Source: Epiperipatus broadwayi (Eukaryota; Onychophora; Udeonychophora; Euonychophora; Peripatidae). From it: a DNA stretch of 64,000 nt. Made by a program: the position numbers and the translations under genes. This document shows, one piece after another, positions 36,685 through 47,851 of this stretch (the stretch's first letter is position 1; every line of letters starts with the position of its first letter). The stretch spans positions 4,478,363 through 4,542,362 of the forward strand of contig JAQFVV010006246.1 in the NCBI GenBank assembly GCA_028023455.1. The letters run 5' to 3'. The notes beneath the pieces were generated by a model. The model had not been told where the DNA came from. It ran no database searches and was given only the letters and a program-made list of their open reading frames with translations.

Positions 36685-39600
36685 AATGGATCAGTGTATG
36701 TGAGAAAAGATTATAATTCTCCTCGTGTTTTAATTAGAAATGAAAGTGATTTGGAGTCATTCTGAAATTTATTTATTATGATAAATTCTGATTTGATTTC
36801 TCAGGAAAAAGATTTTGCTTCACTTAAATTATTTCATTTAAATATACGTAGCATTAGATGTCATTTTGATGAACTTGTAGTTTATTTAAATAATTTTCCT
36901 TTATTTCATTTTGATATAATTATTTTAACGGAAACTTGGATTTCTTTACAAGAACAAAATTTATATAGTTTGAATGGCTATACGAGTATACTTTCTCCTC
37001 GTATGCATTTACGATCTGGTGGTGTTATGGTTTTTATAAAAACCGGTTTAGACTTTTCTTTCAATATTCCAACATTTAATACTGCAGAATGTATTTTATT
37101 AACTTTGAGACTCCCTAAATGTGTGCTTTCTATTTTGGCTATATATAGATCATGTACAAGTAAAGTTTTGGATTTTGTTACTGAACTTGATTCTTTGTTA
37201 TTAGATTTGGGTTCAGAATCTGCTGTTTTAATGGGTGATCTAAATATTGATTTGTTAAATAATGCTTGTAAGTCTACTATAGATTATTTAAATTTACTTT
37301 ATAGCTATGGATTTAGTCAAACGCTTTTTTCACCTACGCGTATTACTCCTATATCTCAATCTCTTTTAGATCATATTTTTGTTAGATTAAGCCGCAGTTT
37401 ATTTTCTGATTCGTCTCTTTCTAAATTATTTCTTACAGATCATTTTGCTACTGAATTAAAAATATTGAATTGTATGGATAATATTAATGTTTGTGCATAT
37501 GTTGAGAAATTATCTTTTTCTAAATTGAATTATTTATTATCTGTTCAGAATTGGGATGAGATTTTTATGATAGATAATGTAAATGATGCATTTTTGGGGT
37601 TCCAAGCTATTTGTTTAGATTTAATTGCTAAAGCAAAGTTTCATTTAAAATTGACAAGTAAGAATAGAAGAAGATCTCTTTGGGTGACAGATGCGCTGGT
37701 ATGTAAAATTAATCAGAGAAATGTGTTAAAATCTTTGGATGGCTCATCAGATGTTTTAAAAAAACTTAATGTTGAAATTAAGTCTGATATTAGAAAGTTG
37801 AAGTTTAGATATTATCAAGAATTTCTTAATGATAAAAATGTTTCTTTGAAATGGAGAACAATAAATTCTTTGATTAAAAAATCTTCTCCTGATCGTATTA
37901 AATGTATTAAATATAATGAAAGTTTAATTGAGTTACAGAATAATGAAAAATATTTAGCTGATCGGTTTAATGAGTATTTTGTAAATTTATCGATGCGTGA
38001 TGTGCCTGAGCAGATTTTGTCTTCTTATTCAAGTTTGAATTCTTTTTTATATTCTGATGTTTCTGAATCTCAGTTGTCTGTAGCAATTGATAGTTTAAAA
38101 AATGTCACTTCTTTTGGACTAGATGGTATAACACCTAAGATGCTTAAAGAAAATAAGGTTGCATTTTTGCCTATTTTAGTTCATTTATTTAATTTATCTT
38201 TGCAGTCTGGATCATTTCCAGAATGTCTGAAAGTTAATGTTATTACTCCTGTTTATAAAAAGGGTGATTCTACTCTTATGGTCAATTATAGGCCAATTGC
38301 TATTATTTCTGTTTTTTCTAAATTATTGGAAATGATTGTTAGGGATCAAATGTTGTCATTTCTGTTTAAAAATAAAATTTTATCTGACTATCAATATGGT
38401 TTTCTTCCTGGCAGAAGTACATTAGATGCTTTAAAACATCATGTTCAGTATTTAACATCTTCATTGGATCAGGAACTTAAAACATTGGCTATTTATCTTG
38501 ATTTATCTAAAGCATTTGATTCTGTTAATCATAATATTTTGATTAAGCGTTGCTACTTGTATGGTTTTCGTGGATCTATTGGTAGTTGGTTGGAGAGTTA
38601 TTTAAATGATAGGAAACAGTTTACTAATATTTATGGTACTATCAGTGATGTTGTCTTGATTAATTCTGGAGTTCCGCAAGGTCCCTCAGTACTTGGTCCT
38701 CTATTGTTTTTAATTTATATTAATGATTTATTTTCATTGAAGTTACATTCTAAGATTTTTGGTTTTGCTGATGATATTGCTTTATCTTGCAATGCTGTTT
38801 CTTATAATCTTCTTGAAAAATTAGTGAATGAGGATTTGGACTCAATTGGTAAATGGTTGGCATATAATTCATTGTTGGTCAATTTAGATAAAACAAAAGC
38901 TATTCTTTTTTCTTACAAGCGTACTTTTTTTTCTCTTAAGATTAAAATTTGCTGTAAGTATATTTTGCATTATAATAGTATATGTACTTGTGAGAATATT
39001 CCTTTGGTAGATAATTATTGTTATTTGGGAATATATATTGACTCCAGATTGTCCTGGACAAATCACATTACCTATCTTTGTCAACGGTTACGTAATTTAA
39101 ACTATATGTTTTATTATTTAGTTAAATTTCTTCCTAGGTCTGCTCTCATTTTTATTTACATTGCCTGTTATCAGAGTATTTTATCTTACAATATCATTAT
39201 TTGGGGTAATGCTTCTCCACATATTTTATCTTCTTTGCGTGTTTTGCAAAATTATACTTTGCGCATTATTTTTGGTAGATCTCGTTCCTCTTCTGTTCGA
39301 GATATTTATATTGCATTTGGTTTATTTGATGTAAATCACTTATATCAATATAGAGTTATTTTTGATATTTTTTGTGCTAAACCTTTTCTGAATTCTAGAG
39401 TTTATGTTCTAAATACTCGTCTTTCTAATAAATTTCAATTACCTTTACCAAAATTTTTTAAGGAATCTAGTAGAAGACAATATGTTTATTCTGGGTCAAA
39501 GTTGTTTAATAAATTTGTATATGAATGTTCAATTGATCTGAATAATATTTCTTATATATCATTCAAAAAATATTTGTGTCAATGGTTGTGTAGTATGTAT

Positions 39601-39789
39601 TAATTTTGGCATTTATTTTATTTATTTAATTAATTTTATTTATTTCCTAAACTGTTCTTTTGAGTTTTTGATTGTATTTTTATTTAATTTATTTTTACAT
39701 GTAAATTCCACACACAAGATTTTTCTTGTTTGGAGTTTTTAAATATTTGTGATGTACTTTGTTTTATTTCATAGAATAAATTGAAATTT
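36685..39789 (+). mobile_element. LINE-A: APE-type non-LTR retrotransposon between (ATT)n arrays
   Basis: About 3.1 kb: a 93-bp leader, one long ORF and a 3' UTR with AATAAA (39774-39779) ending GAAATT before a (TAT/ATT)n array of about 600 bp. The leader, read in the ORF frame, is open for about 20 codons until a TGA at about 36765, so it may be the tail of a lost upstream ORF or a broken N-terminus; 5' truncation is likely. ORF features (single ORF, N-terminal APE endonuclease, SKAFDSVNH and FADD motifs) match the CR1/Jockey group. Confidence 0.9.
36778..39603 (+). CDS. LINE-A endonuclease-reverse transcriptase, 941 aa
   Basis: Encodes the ORF2-type protein that nicks target DNA and copies element RNA at the nick. 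The APE endonuclease is at about residues 17-225, with LNIRS (21-25), TETW (51-54), AIYR (121-124), GDLNID (153-158), SLLDHI (195-200) and TDH (220-222), the catalytic Asn/Glu/Asp/His positions. The RT domain is at about 480-720: NYRPIAIIS (503-511), LDLSKAFDSVNH (574-585), GVPQGPSVLGPLLF (631-644) and the catalytic FADD (663-666). The C-terminal part to 941 is the usual basic, tyrosine-rich thumb/linker without a clear zinc knuckle. The frame is uninterrupted, which suggests a young or selected copy. One oddity is an extra Pro in the motif usually written GVPQGSVLGP. The ATG chosen follows an in-frame TGA about 13 bases upstream. Confidence 0.92.
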   Translation: MINSDLISQEKDFASLKLFHLNIRSIRCHFDELVVYLNNFPLFHFDIIILTETWISLQEQNLYSLNGYTSILSPRMHLRSGGVMVFIKTGLDFSFNIPTFNTAECILLTLRLPKCVLSILAIYRSCTSKVLDFVTELDSLLLDLGSESAVLMGDLNIDLLNNACKSTIDYLNLLYSYGFSQTLFSPTRITPISQSLLDHIFVRLSRSLFSDSSLSKLFLTDHFATELKILNCMDNINVCAYVEKLSFSKLNYLLSVQNWDEIFMIDNVNDAFLGFQAICLDLIAKAKFHLKLTSKNRRRSLWVTDALVCKINQRNVLKSLDGSSDVLKKLNVEIKSDIRKLKFRYYQEFLNDKNVSLKWRTINSLIKKSSPDRIKCIKYNESLIELQNNEKYLADRFNEYFVNLSMRDVPEQILSSYSSLNSFLYSDVSESQLSVAIDSLKNVTSFGLDGITPKMLKENKVAFLPILVHLFNLSLQSGSFPECLKVNVITPVYKKGDSTLMVNYRPIAIISVFSKLLEMIVRDQMLSFLFKNKILSDYQYGFLPGRSTLDALKHHVQYLTSSLDQELKTLAIYLDLSKAFDSVNHNILIKRCYLYGFRGSIGSWLESYLNDRKQFTNIYGTISDVVLINSGVPQGPSVLGPLLFLIYINDLFSLKLHSKIFGFADDIALSCNAVSYNLLEKLVNEDLDSIGKWLAYNSLLVNLDKTKAILFSYKRTFFSLKIKICCKYILHYNSICTCENIPLVDNYCYLGIYIDSRLSWTNHITYLCQRLRNLNYMFYYLVKFLPRSALIFIYIACYQSILSYNIIIWGNASPHILSSLRVLQNYTLRIIFGRSRSSSVRDIYIAFGLFDVNHLYQYRVIFDIFCAKPFLNSRVYVLNTRLSNKFQLPLPKFFKESSRRQYVYSGSKLFNKFVYECSIDLNNISYISFKKYLCQWLCSMY

Positions 39790-40384
<595 letters not shown>

Positions 40385-40632
40385 GTTTCAAAGCAAAACT
40401 TTATTGAGTCTAAAAAGTTACAGAGTCATATATTGATTTTTTACAAATGAAAAACAAATTACAACTTTCAGTATATAAGTCTTTATCTTTTCTGCATCCT
40501 TTTTTTTTTCTTCTTGTTTTTAAATTTGGTCTTCTATTTAGTTCAGTTTATGCTTGCATTTTTTTTTTTTTTAAAGTTGGAAAAAATGCTGATGTTGAAA
40601 ATGTCATCATCTATCTTATTGGTCTTTATATT

Positions 40633-43600
40633 TCATAGACTGGATCTCTGTTTCAAGTGTGACCATGTGGCTGCAAATATATCTGGTTGAGCTAGGATGC
40701 TGTCTCTTTTTCTTAACAGTTCTAGTTTTATTGAATATGTTGCTGGGTGGCGTCGAGGGTTATTGGCAAGTGCAAAAGTGCATCTGGTGCACCAGTAGGC
40801 ATAAAGGCTGTATGTTGCTGCACGAATAGCAGGGTTATTGCCTTTTTTAAATGTATTTATTATTTCATCTATTGAAATGATAGCCTTTCTGTATGTGGTA
40901 AACATTGTGCGACGTATTGTTTCTAGGGCACTGCAGGAATGAAGAAAATGATCTTGTGTCTCTTCTTCTCTATGACATAGTCCGCACATGGGGTCTATAT
41001 TGGTATAGAATCTACGAAATCTAAGGAAATGGGTTGTGGGTAGAGCATTGAGATTAAGCTTAAGTAGAAAATCGAATAATTTTGGTTCTAATGACCATTT
41101 TCTGAATTGTTGCAGTAGTTGCCTGTTGTCTATTCCAAGAACTGATGGATGTAGATTGGGTGTCTGGTTGGGATGTAGTATATTGTAAATGTCCCAGTAT
41201 GTATACTTGTTGTCATTATTGAGTGATATTTTGTTGTATATTGGCTTGAGTTCTTCAATCAGTGTGGATAGATATCCATATGAAGGGGGTGGTCTGTCTG
41301 TGGGTATTATACTGATTACACACTCCAGGTCTGGAAATCTTTTTATGGTTGCTGTTATTAGATTTACTGATTTCTGTGTGTAAAAAACATTGATTGTATG
41401 GAGTCCAAGTCCATTGCTATGTGGTGGTCTGCTCAGATTTTTTAAAGAGATTGCCACTGTCTTTCTCTTCCATATTAGTTTGTTACAGATTGACGAGATT
41501 TTAGATATGAATGTTTTTGCAAATTTGATTATAGGTGTATAGTATGTAATTTTTGTAGTTATAAGTTGATTAAATAGTGCTACCTTTGCATATATTGACA
41601 GGTATGACTTTTCAAGTGAGGCTGTGATTTTTTCAGCATCTATTTTTAATTTATTTTGAATTTTTTGCCTCATTCCATTGGTTCCAAGGTAGAATGGGAA
41701 ACCAAGGAAAGCAGATGGTTTACCATTAAACATCTCTGTACAGTGCTTGCCTGTGTATATTGACCATGCAGCAGTTTTATTTGTGTTAATTTTTAAATTA
41801 AAATTTGAGGTATAATTCTTGATTATCTCTTGTAATATGGGGAGGTTCTTTTTAGAGGGGAGGAAAACGGTTACATCGTCCATATAGGCTATGCATGATA
41901 TATTTAAAGCAGTGTTTGGAATTTGAATGCCTTTTATTTTTTTCTGTATCTCTATTAATAGAGGATTTATATATATTGTAAAGAGCAAGGCACTTAGGGG
42001 GGATCCTTGTGGGATGGATTGACTCGGTCTGAAGGCTGGTGATTTTTTTCCATTCAATGTGATGTGAATTTCACGGCTGAGTAGCAGATTTGCTATTATA
42101 TATAGTAGGGATGGAGGTGTTGTTGTTTTTTTCAGCACGTCTAATAATTTGGCTATAGGCACTGAGTCAAAAGCTGCCTCAATGTCTAGTTGAACTATAA
42201 TTGGTGCATATTTCTTTCTTTTTTTTTACTACTTCGATAATTGTTTTGTACATTAAGGCACCCTGGCCAATGGATGATCCTTTTTTGGCATATTGTGCTG
42301 ATGATAACACAGGGAGTATGATGTTTGTTCTATTTTTTCCTTTATCACTCTTTCAAGAATTTTTATTCCTAAAGGTCCCATTGAAATTGGTCGTAGATTA
42401 GATAAAGATGATATTGCTGTTGGTTTTTTGTTAAATGGAACCATTGCAATTGGGTATAGACTTTGTATGTTGTAAATTTTTTGGGATATGTAATTGGCTA
42501 GATCGCACAGGTATTTTGCTGTGAAGTGACTAAGATGTTTGAACACAAATTTGGGAATTCCTTGTGGTCCTGGGTGACATGTGTTTGTTATTGTTGCAAG
42601 TTGAAATACAATGTCAGTTGTTGTTATTGGTGTGTCTGTTTCAGGGTCTCCAAATATGTCTTCATTTGGTATGTACACACTCTGTTTTTGCAGTTTTTTT
42701 TTAAAGTGTTGATATATTGGGTTTATCATGTTATGTCCAGCTGTTATAGAACCATCTATTTCAAGTGCCATAGGCACTCTGACTGTGGATGGGTATCCCA
42801 ATGCCCACCGTATGTATGCTCTGGTCCAAGTATGTTGTTGTGTAAGGCATATTTTTTTCTTTTTTATTGCTACATATTGCTTTAGTGTATTGCATGTATT
42901 GTTGTACATTTCTGTAAGTTTTTTAATTTGTGTTTGATTATCTGTAGTTGGTCTGGAAATGGTTATTCTTTTATGTAGTTCATCTGCCAATGCTAATAAT
43001 CTGGTGGGGGGTGTTGAGTTGCAGGTAATATGATTGATGTTGAAAGAAAGTATATTGGTGAATGCTATATACTTTTGTACTGGATCGAGTGACATGTTTT
43101 GAAGTTTTTGGAGCATTATATATGTTTCTGAATATAGGAATTCAGTTGTTTGTGCTGGAAGAAGTATTCGCATAGTCTTTTGGAGGGCTATTGTTGTATT
43201 CTGTATTTTTGTTAGGTCGAGGGTGATGAACTGAGCAGCATGATCTGAGATTATAGATGGACAGAGTTCAAGATTAAAATAATGATGTAACATTGGTGAG
43301 TAGAAACACAAATCAATAAGTGACTTATATCTATTGTTATTAAAAGATATTGAGTTTGATGGGAGAAAACCCTCAGCACTCATAAGTGGGATTGTTATTT
43401 GATGGATCCATTTGGTGACAAAAGTTTGGTAGGTCATGTTGAAATCTCCCAGGAGTATTATGGGATTTGGTGTTGCTGTAAGCATTGAATTTATTGTTGC
43501 TATTATTCTGGAGATGATGATGGGGCCTGGTGGTATATATACAAATACTAGGTTAAGTGTGATATTTTTATGATGGAGTGTTAATATGATAAGATTAGAG

Positions 43601-43872
43601 TCAATATATATAATTTTAAAAGAATCAAAAGGGCAGTTGTGGGAAATAATTATGCCTGTGCCACCTGATGGTGATGATGATTGCCTTGAGCAGGCACAAA
43701 AACCTTGGCTGACTAAATATTTTGATGGATCAATTTGAGAGCTGCTGTATATTTTTGTTTCCAAAAGCCCAAGTATGTGTGGTTGTGTTGTATGTAACCA
43801 TTTTTTGAGATCAAAAAGTTTTTTGGTGGCATTTAAGCCTCTAATGTTGAGAGATCCAATTTTTATCTTCAT
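40633..43872 (-). pseudogene. LINE-B ORF2: endonuclease-reverse transcriptase, two frameshifts
   Basis: Segment 43872-42253 (539 aa) has the APE endonuclease (IGSLNIRGLN at residues 5-14, LGLLETK, LVFVYIPPG, ILLGDFNMTY, IISDHAAQF) and the RT entry (LSNLRPISMGPLGIKILE). Segment 42162-40633 (509 aa) has SIPQGSPLSALLF (49-61), the catalytic YMDD (93-96) and a C-terminal zinc motif CX2CX8HX4C at 393-410. The two segments are in the same frame; only about 110 bases between two homopolymer A-runs (near 42331-42336 and 42222-42230) are out of frame, where an adjacent frame still reads like the family (ILPVLSSAQYAKKGSSIGQG). So two opposite-sense indels broke an otherwise intact ORF. Real mutations or base-calling errors in homopolymers would look the same. 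Confidence 0.88.
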
Positions 43873-43934
43873 GTTTTAAATAATTTTTTAACAGGGTATT
43901 GATTTTTATTTTATTTTTAATACTAAATTTTTGT

Positions 43935-45542
43935 TTATATTGCAGTAGATGGATGCTGATACATATTTAAGACATTGTTGGGTTTATTATCAGTTTTTCT
44001 TTCATTTAATATTGCTTCAGACTCTATACAGGCAATTTGTGATGAAACCGAACAGGTGTCCATTTGTTGTTGGCTTACATCCATTTCTATTTCATCATTT
44101 TCTAAATTGTATATGTCTGATGAGTTGTGCTTTTGGTCTGTTTTTTTTGCCTTTTTGGATTCATGATTTTTACTTGGTCTGCCTGGCTTCCTTTTTCCCT
44201 CTGGTGTATTCTCTTGAATAGGTGGAAGAGGGGCTTCTATTGCATCCATTATGTTTGATGCAGTTTTGTTTATAATTGTAGTTTTTTTTATTATTGGTAT
44301 CTTTATATTATCTGGATTTATATTTTCATTATATAACTGTGTGTGTTTACTTTCTGTTTGTTGATTTTTACTTGGTACACATTTTGTTTTATTGAGATGC
44401 TGATCCTGTGATGTAATTGCTGTATTTTGTGTTGTGGTTTCTTGAGAATTATTTTCGTTTGAATCTTGGATTTCTGTGTTAGTTTTTGTGTTATTATTTT
44501 TTTGGTTGGTCTTTGGGATAGGCAATTCTGATCCATTATTATTTTTGTTTGTGGGTGTTTGAACCTGTTTTTTTCCGGTTTCTATTATTGGGTTGCCAAT
44601 GGATGTAGTGTTATTATAAATTTTATTTTCATCACTGGGTTGTTCTGGGGAGAGGATTTTAGTTTGTTCACAGTGATTGCTTTTTGTGTTATCGCACTGA
44701 GTTGCTAGGTGTCCTCTCTGTCCACAGCCAAAACAAAGTGGCTTTAGACCTCTTATGTGAAGAGAGAGTGTCGCTTCTTGATCTGTAATCTGTGTTGGAA
44801 TCGTTGAGGCGTCTACGTTTTTATGTAGTTTTATTTTAAATTCAAAACGATTACTACATATCGGTATAGGTGTGTCTTTTAAATATATAGGCTGTAGGGC
44901 AATTACTTTTCCAAACGGGTTTATCATTTTTTGAAAATCTTGTACGTTGTATTTAAGATAAGTATTTTTAAGCACTCCAGTAATTATATTTTTCCGGTTT
45001 TCATCTATAATTACGAGTGCGTAATTATCAAGTGCTAAAATAGTGGATTGAAACCGTTCTTTTTGCTGCTGAGTATAAAAATCAATGGTTATATATCGAG
45101 AATTTGGATGGTCGGCGATACAAGAGATTGTTTCCCATAGTGCATTTTGCGTGATTGCTTCATATAATAAAGCTTTTGGGAAACGATATAATGAGCATTG
45201 ATTATCGGTTACTGCGAGTACTAACGAAGTTGGTGAAAAAAACCTGCGAAATGTTTCAAATAACGTCCGAGGCACCGTATTACTGAAACGGTCCGTCACA
45301 TTTTCAAGCGTTTCTTTTGTCCAGATTGCGGCTGGGGGTTGATTTTCCTCTCGAGTGTTTAGATCAAGATTTTTAATATCATTTGTGTTTGTTCTACGGA
45401 AGCGCGGTATTTGAGTTGGTGCTGTAGTATTGCTATTACTTTTAAGTACTTTTGCATACGAAATAGGCGATGTTGAAACTAACGATGTTGTTAATTTTGT
45501 ATTGGTGCTTAATTCGCTCACGCTTGACTGGGCAGTAGCCAT
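43935..45542 (-). CDS. LINE-B ORF1: nucleic-acid-binding Gag-like protein, 535 aa
   Basis: Intact ORF upstream of ORF2, expected to coat element RNA and escort it to DNA. Residues about 80-260 resemble the RRM-like fold common in LINE ORF1 proteins (FYTQQQKERFQSTI, IITGVLKNTYLKYNV, MINPFGKVIALQPIYL). A CX2CX4HX4C zinc knuckle lies at 270-283 (CFGCGQRGHLATQC). Residues about 300-440 are low complexity, rich in Asn, Thr and Gln. A short basic KRKPGRPSK at 450-458 with the GRP core of AT-hooks is followed by KKAKK, a possible nuclear signal. The ORF has no stop or frameshift. The start ATG is the first in frame, 215 bases from the array. An AT-hook could help the protein hold AT-rich DNA; that is inference. 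Confidence 0.88.
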   Translation of the reverse strand: MATAQSSVSELSTNTKLTTSLVSTSPISYAKVLKSNSNTTAPTQIPRFRRTNTNDIKNLDLNTREENQPPAAIWTKETLENVTDRFSNTVPRTLFETFRRFFSPTSLVLAVTDNQCSLYRFPKALLYEAITQNALWETISCIADHPNSRYITIDFYTQQQKERFQSTILALDNYALVIIDENRKNIITGVLKNTYLKYNVQDFQKMINPFGKVIALQPIYLKDTPIPICSNRFEFKIKLHKNVDASTIPTQITDQEATLSLHIRGLKPLCFGCGQRGHLATQCDNTKSNHCEQTKILSPEQPSDENKIYNNTTSIGNPIIETGKKQVQTPTNKNNNGSELPIPKTNQKNNNTKTNTEIQDSNENNSQETTTQNTAITSQDQHLNKTKCVPSKNQQTESKHTQLYNENINPDNIKIPIIKKTTIINKTASNIMDAIEAPLPPIQENTPEGKRKPGRPSKNHESKKAKKTDQKHNSSDIYNLENDEIEMDVSQQQMDTCSVSSQIACIESEAILNERKTDNKPNNVLNMYQHPSTAI

Positions 45543-45757
45543 GATTTATTCTGACTCAAGTCAGTATTTTTTTTAAAAAAGATATTAAAACACACCGATA
45601 TTTTTCAAAAAACACTATTAATCTATTATATAATTCGATTTTTCCTGTATTATGTTTGTTTTTCGCATAACAAGTTGGAACAAAAGTAAAAAATAAATAC
45701 TTACATCGGAGAACTTAACGATTGCTTCTTACCTCAGCAGAGATTTGCTGCGGGATA

Positions 45758-45990
<233 letters not shown>

Positions 45991-46176
45991 ATTACTACTG
46001 CTACTGCTACATTTAGATCATTAGTATAGAAGTGTACAATCCATGAAAAATAGTTAATACAATCAAAATAATAATAGAAAAAAGTTCTTCATATCCCAGG
46101 TGACTATACAACTTCTGTAAATATCTTGTTCAAAAGTTATGTGATATGTTTAGTCAAATGCTGAGTTGTACTCAAC

Positions 46177-46371
46177 TACTACTACTACTACTACTGCTAC
46201 TGCTGCTGCTGCCGCCGCCACCACCACCACCACCACTACCACCACCACTACCACCACCACCACCACTACTACCACCACCACCACTACTACTACCACCACC
46301 ACCACTACTACCACCACCACCACTACTACCACCACCACCACTACTACTACCACCACCACCACCACCACCAT
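46177..46371. repeat. Compound triplet repeat CTA-CTG-CCG-CCA
   Basis: Starts as (CTA)n, passes through CTG and CCG, then becomes (CCA)n with regularly spaced CTA interruptions. Period three is kept throughout, giving long open frames in every phase that are not genes. Confidence 0.95.
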
Positions 46372-47834
46372 GTTAGGTTAAAATAATTAATTGGAAATTA
46401 TTAAATTTCATTATCAGAAGAATTGTCTTTGAGATTAATAGGGTAATTAGAAAATAAATCAGTAATTGAAAGCGTTAAGAATTGGGAGAGAAATTTAAGG
46501 TTCACTATATCTTAATTGGAAAAAAAAATGAAGGTAAATATTATCATTATATATATTGGTTTTAGTATTATTACTCCATGGCAATTGTGATTCCCGAGTG
46601 AGTAAGAATTAAATAAGATTGTATTCTATAACATCACAAAATTAGCAGTTTATTTAGGGATTTTTTTTATTTATTATACGGTTGAAGAACAGAGGAAAGC
46701 CATTGGAATTATATAAATATTATTTTATTGATTTATATTTGATAATAAAAATTGCTGTTCTTAGAATAAAATTTGTGTAAGTCTCAATGTTTTGTGGTTT
46801 ACTACAATCTAGAAATTTCAAATCCAATCATACCTCAAAACACTGTTATTTATATTTGGAGCACTATTTTATTAAAGTACACCAGGTAAAATTTACTGAA
46901 TTGGTTAATTTTCTAAGCTTATGTAGCACTGCAAGATTTAAATTACCAATATTCCGGAAACCATTTAGTATATTTAAAATATAGATTATGAATTGCGAGA
47001 GGGTTATGGGGTGATTGTGGATGCAGTGGGTGAGCATGAAATCCTATCCCCATCTGCTATATTCAAACACCTTCCTAGATAAACTTCTTAAGGATTTTTC
47101 TTTAGTTATTAAAGTGTTTATAATATGTTATTTCCACAATTTAATGTAAGCTTAATTATTACAGCTTTAGTGTAAATGGACATTGGCTACATTAAAGTTG
47201 GCCAAGGTTAACTACAGAGGTAATCATGGGGAAGAGTGTTTATCACCAATAATCCATAGCAGCTAGTTCAACCTGCAGACCTTATTGTTCTAAAATCCTC
47301 TGAATAAATTATCACAGGAGATAAATGATCTAGTACTATGAAAAATTGAGAGTAAAAGAAATAGTAGTACAAAGGACTTATGGATATGAGGATGATGGAT
47401 GGATGGATTAGGAAGGTGGAGATGGGCATGGAATTATTTATAATCTGAAACAAAATTTTAATTGTGATTTTAATGGTAATGGATGGGGAGTGTGCTGAGA
47501 GTATAAATTGTAATGGGAGCGGAGCTTAAAGTTCTTCTCCTTAATAAAGACGAATTTCCAAGAGTATTAGCAGTATTTTTTTTACTACCCTCTCAGTGTT
47601 TTTTCCATTTATTGATTATTTATTAACCTCTTCATTACAGATTGTTATTAGAAATTATTAAATAAATGATTGAAATAAGATCTAGCCTAAATATTTTCAT
47701 TGAAGTTGCCAATTTGGTGCCCTGTCAAATATTCTTATTATTCTATCCCATCGCCATCGATCCTGAGGGAGGCCACATGAGAGATGGGTTGTTGGTGACT
47801 GTAATTGTCATTGGTGGTAGTAAATAAAGGTTAC
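46371..47834 (+). repeat. Possible solo LTR-like block
   Basis: Starts TGTTAGGTTA just after the CCA array and ends GGTTACAACA before a (TA)n run. Internally there is GAGAGTATAAATTG at about 47497 (TATA-like), followed by AATAAAG at about 47543, the promoter-then-polyA order of an LTR. No second copy or target duplication supports it. No genes in it. Confidence 0.25.
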
Positions 47835-47851
47835 AACATATATATATATAT

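Noticed and set aside
42526-44221. Several + strand ORFs of 60-120 codons
   Set aside because: Shadows of LINE-B ORF1 and ORF2 on the opposite strand; no independent motifs.
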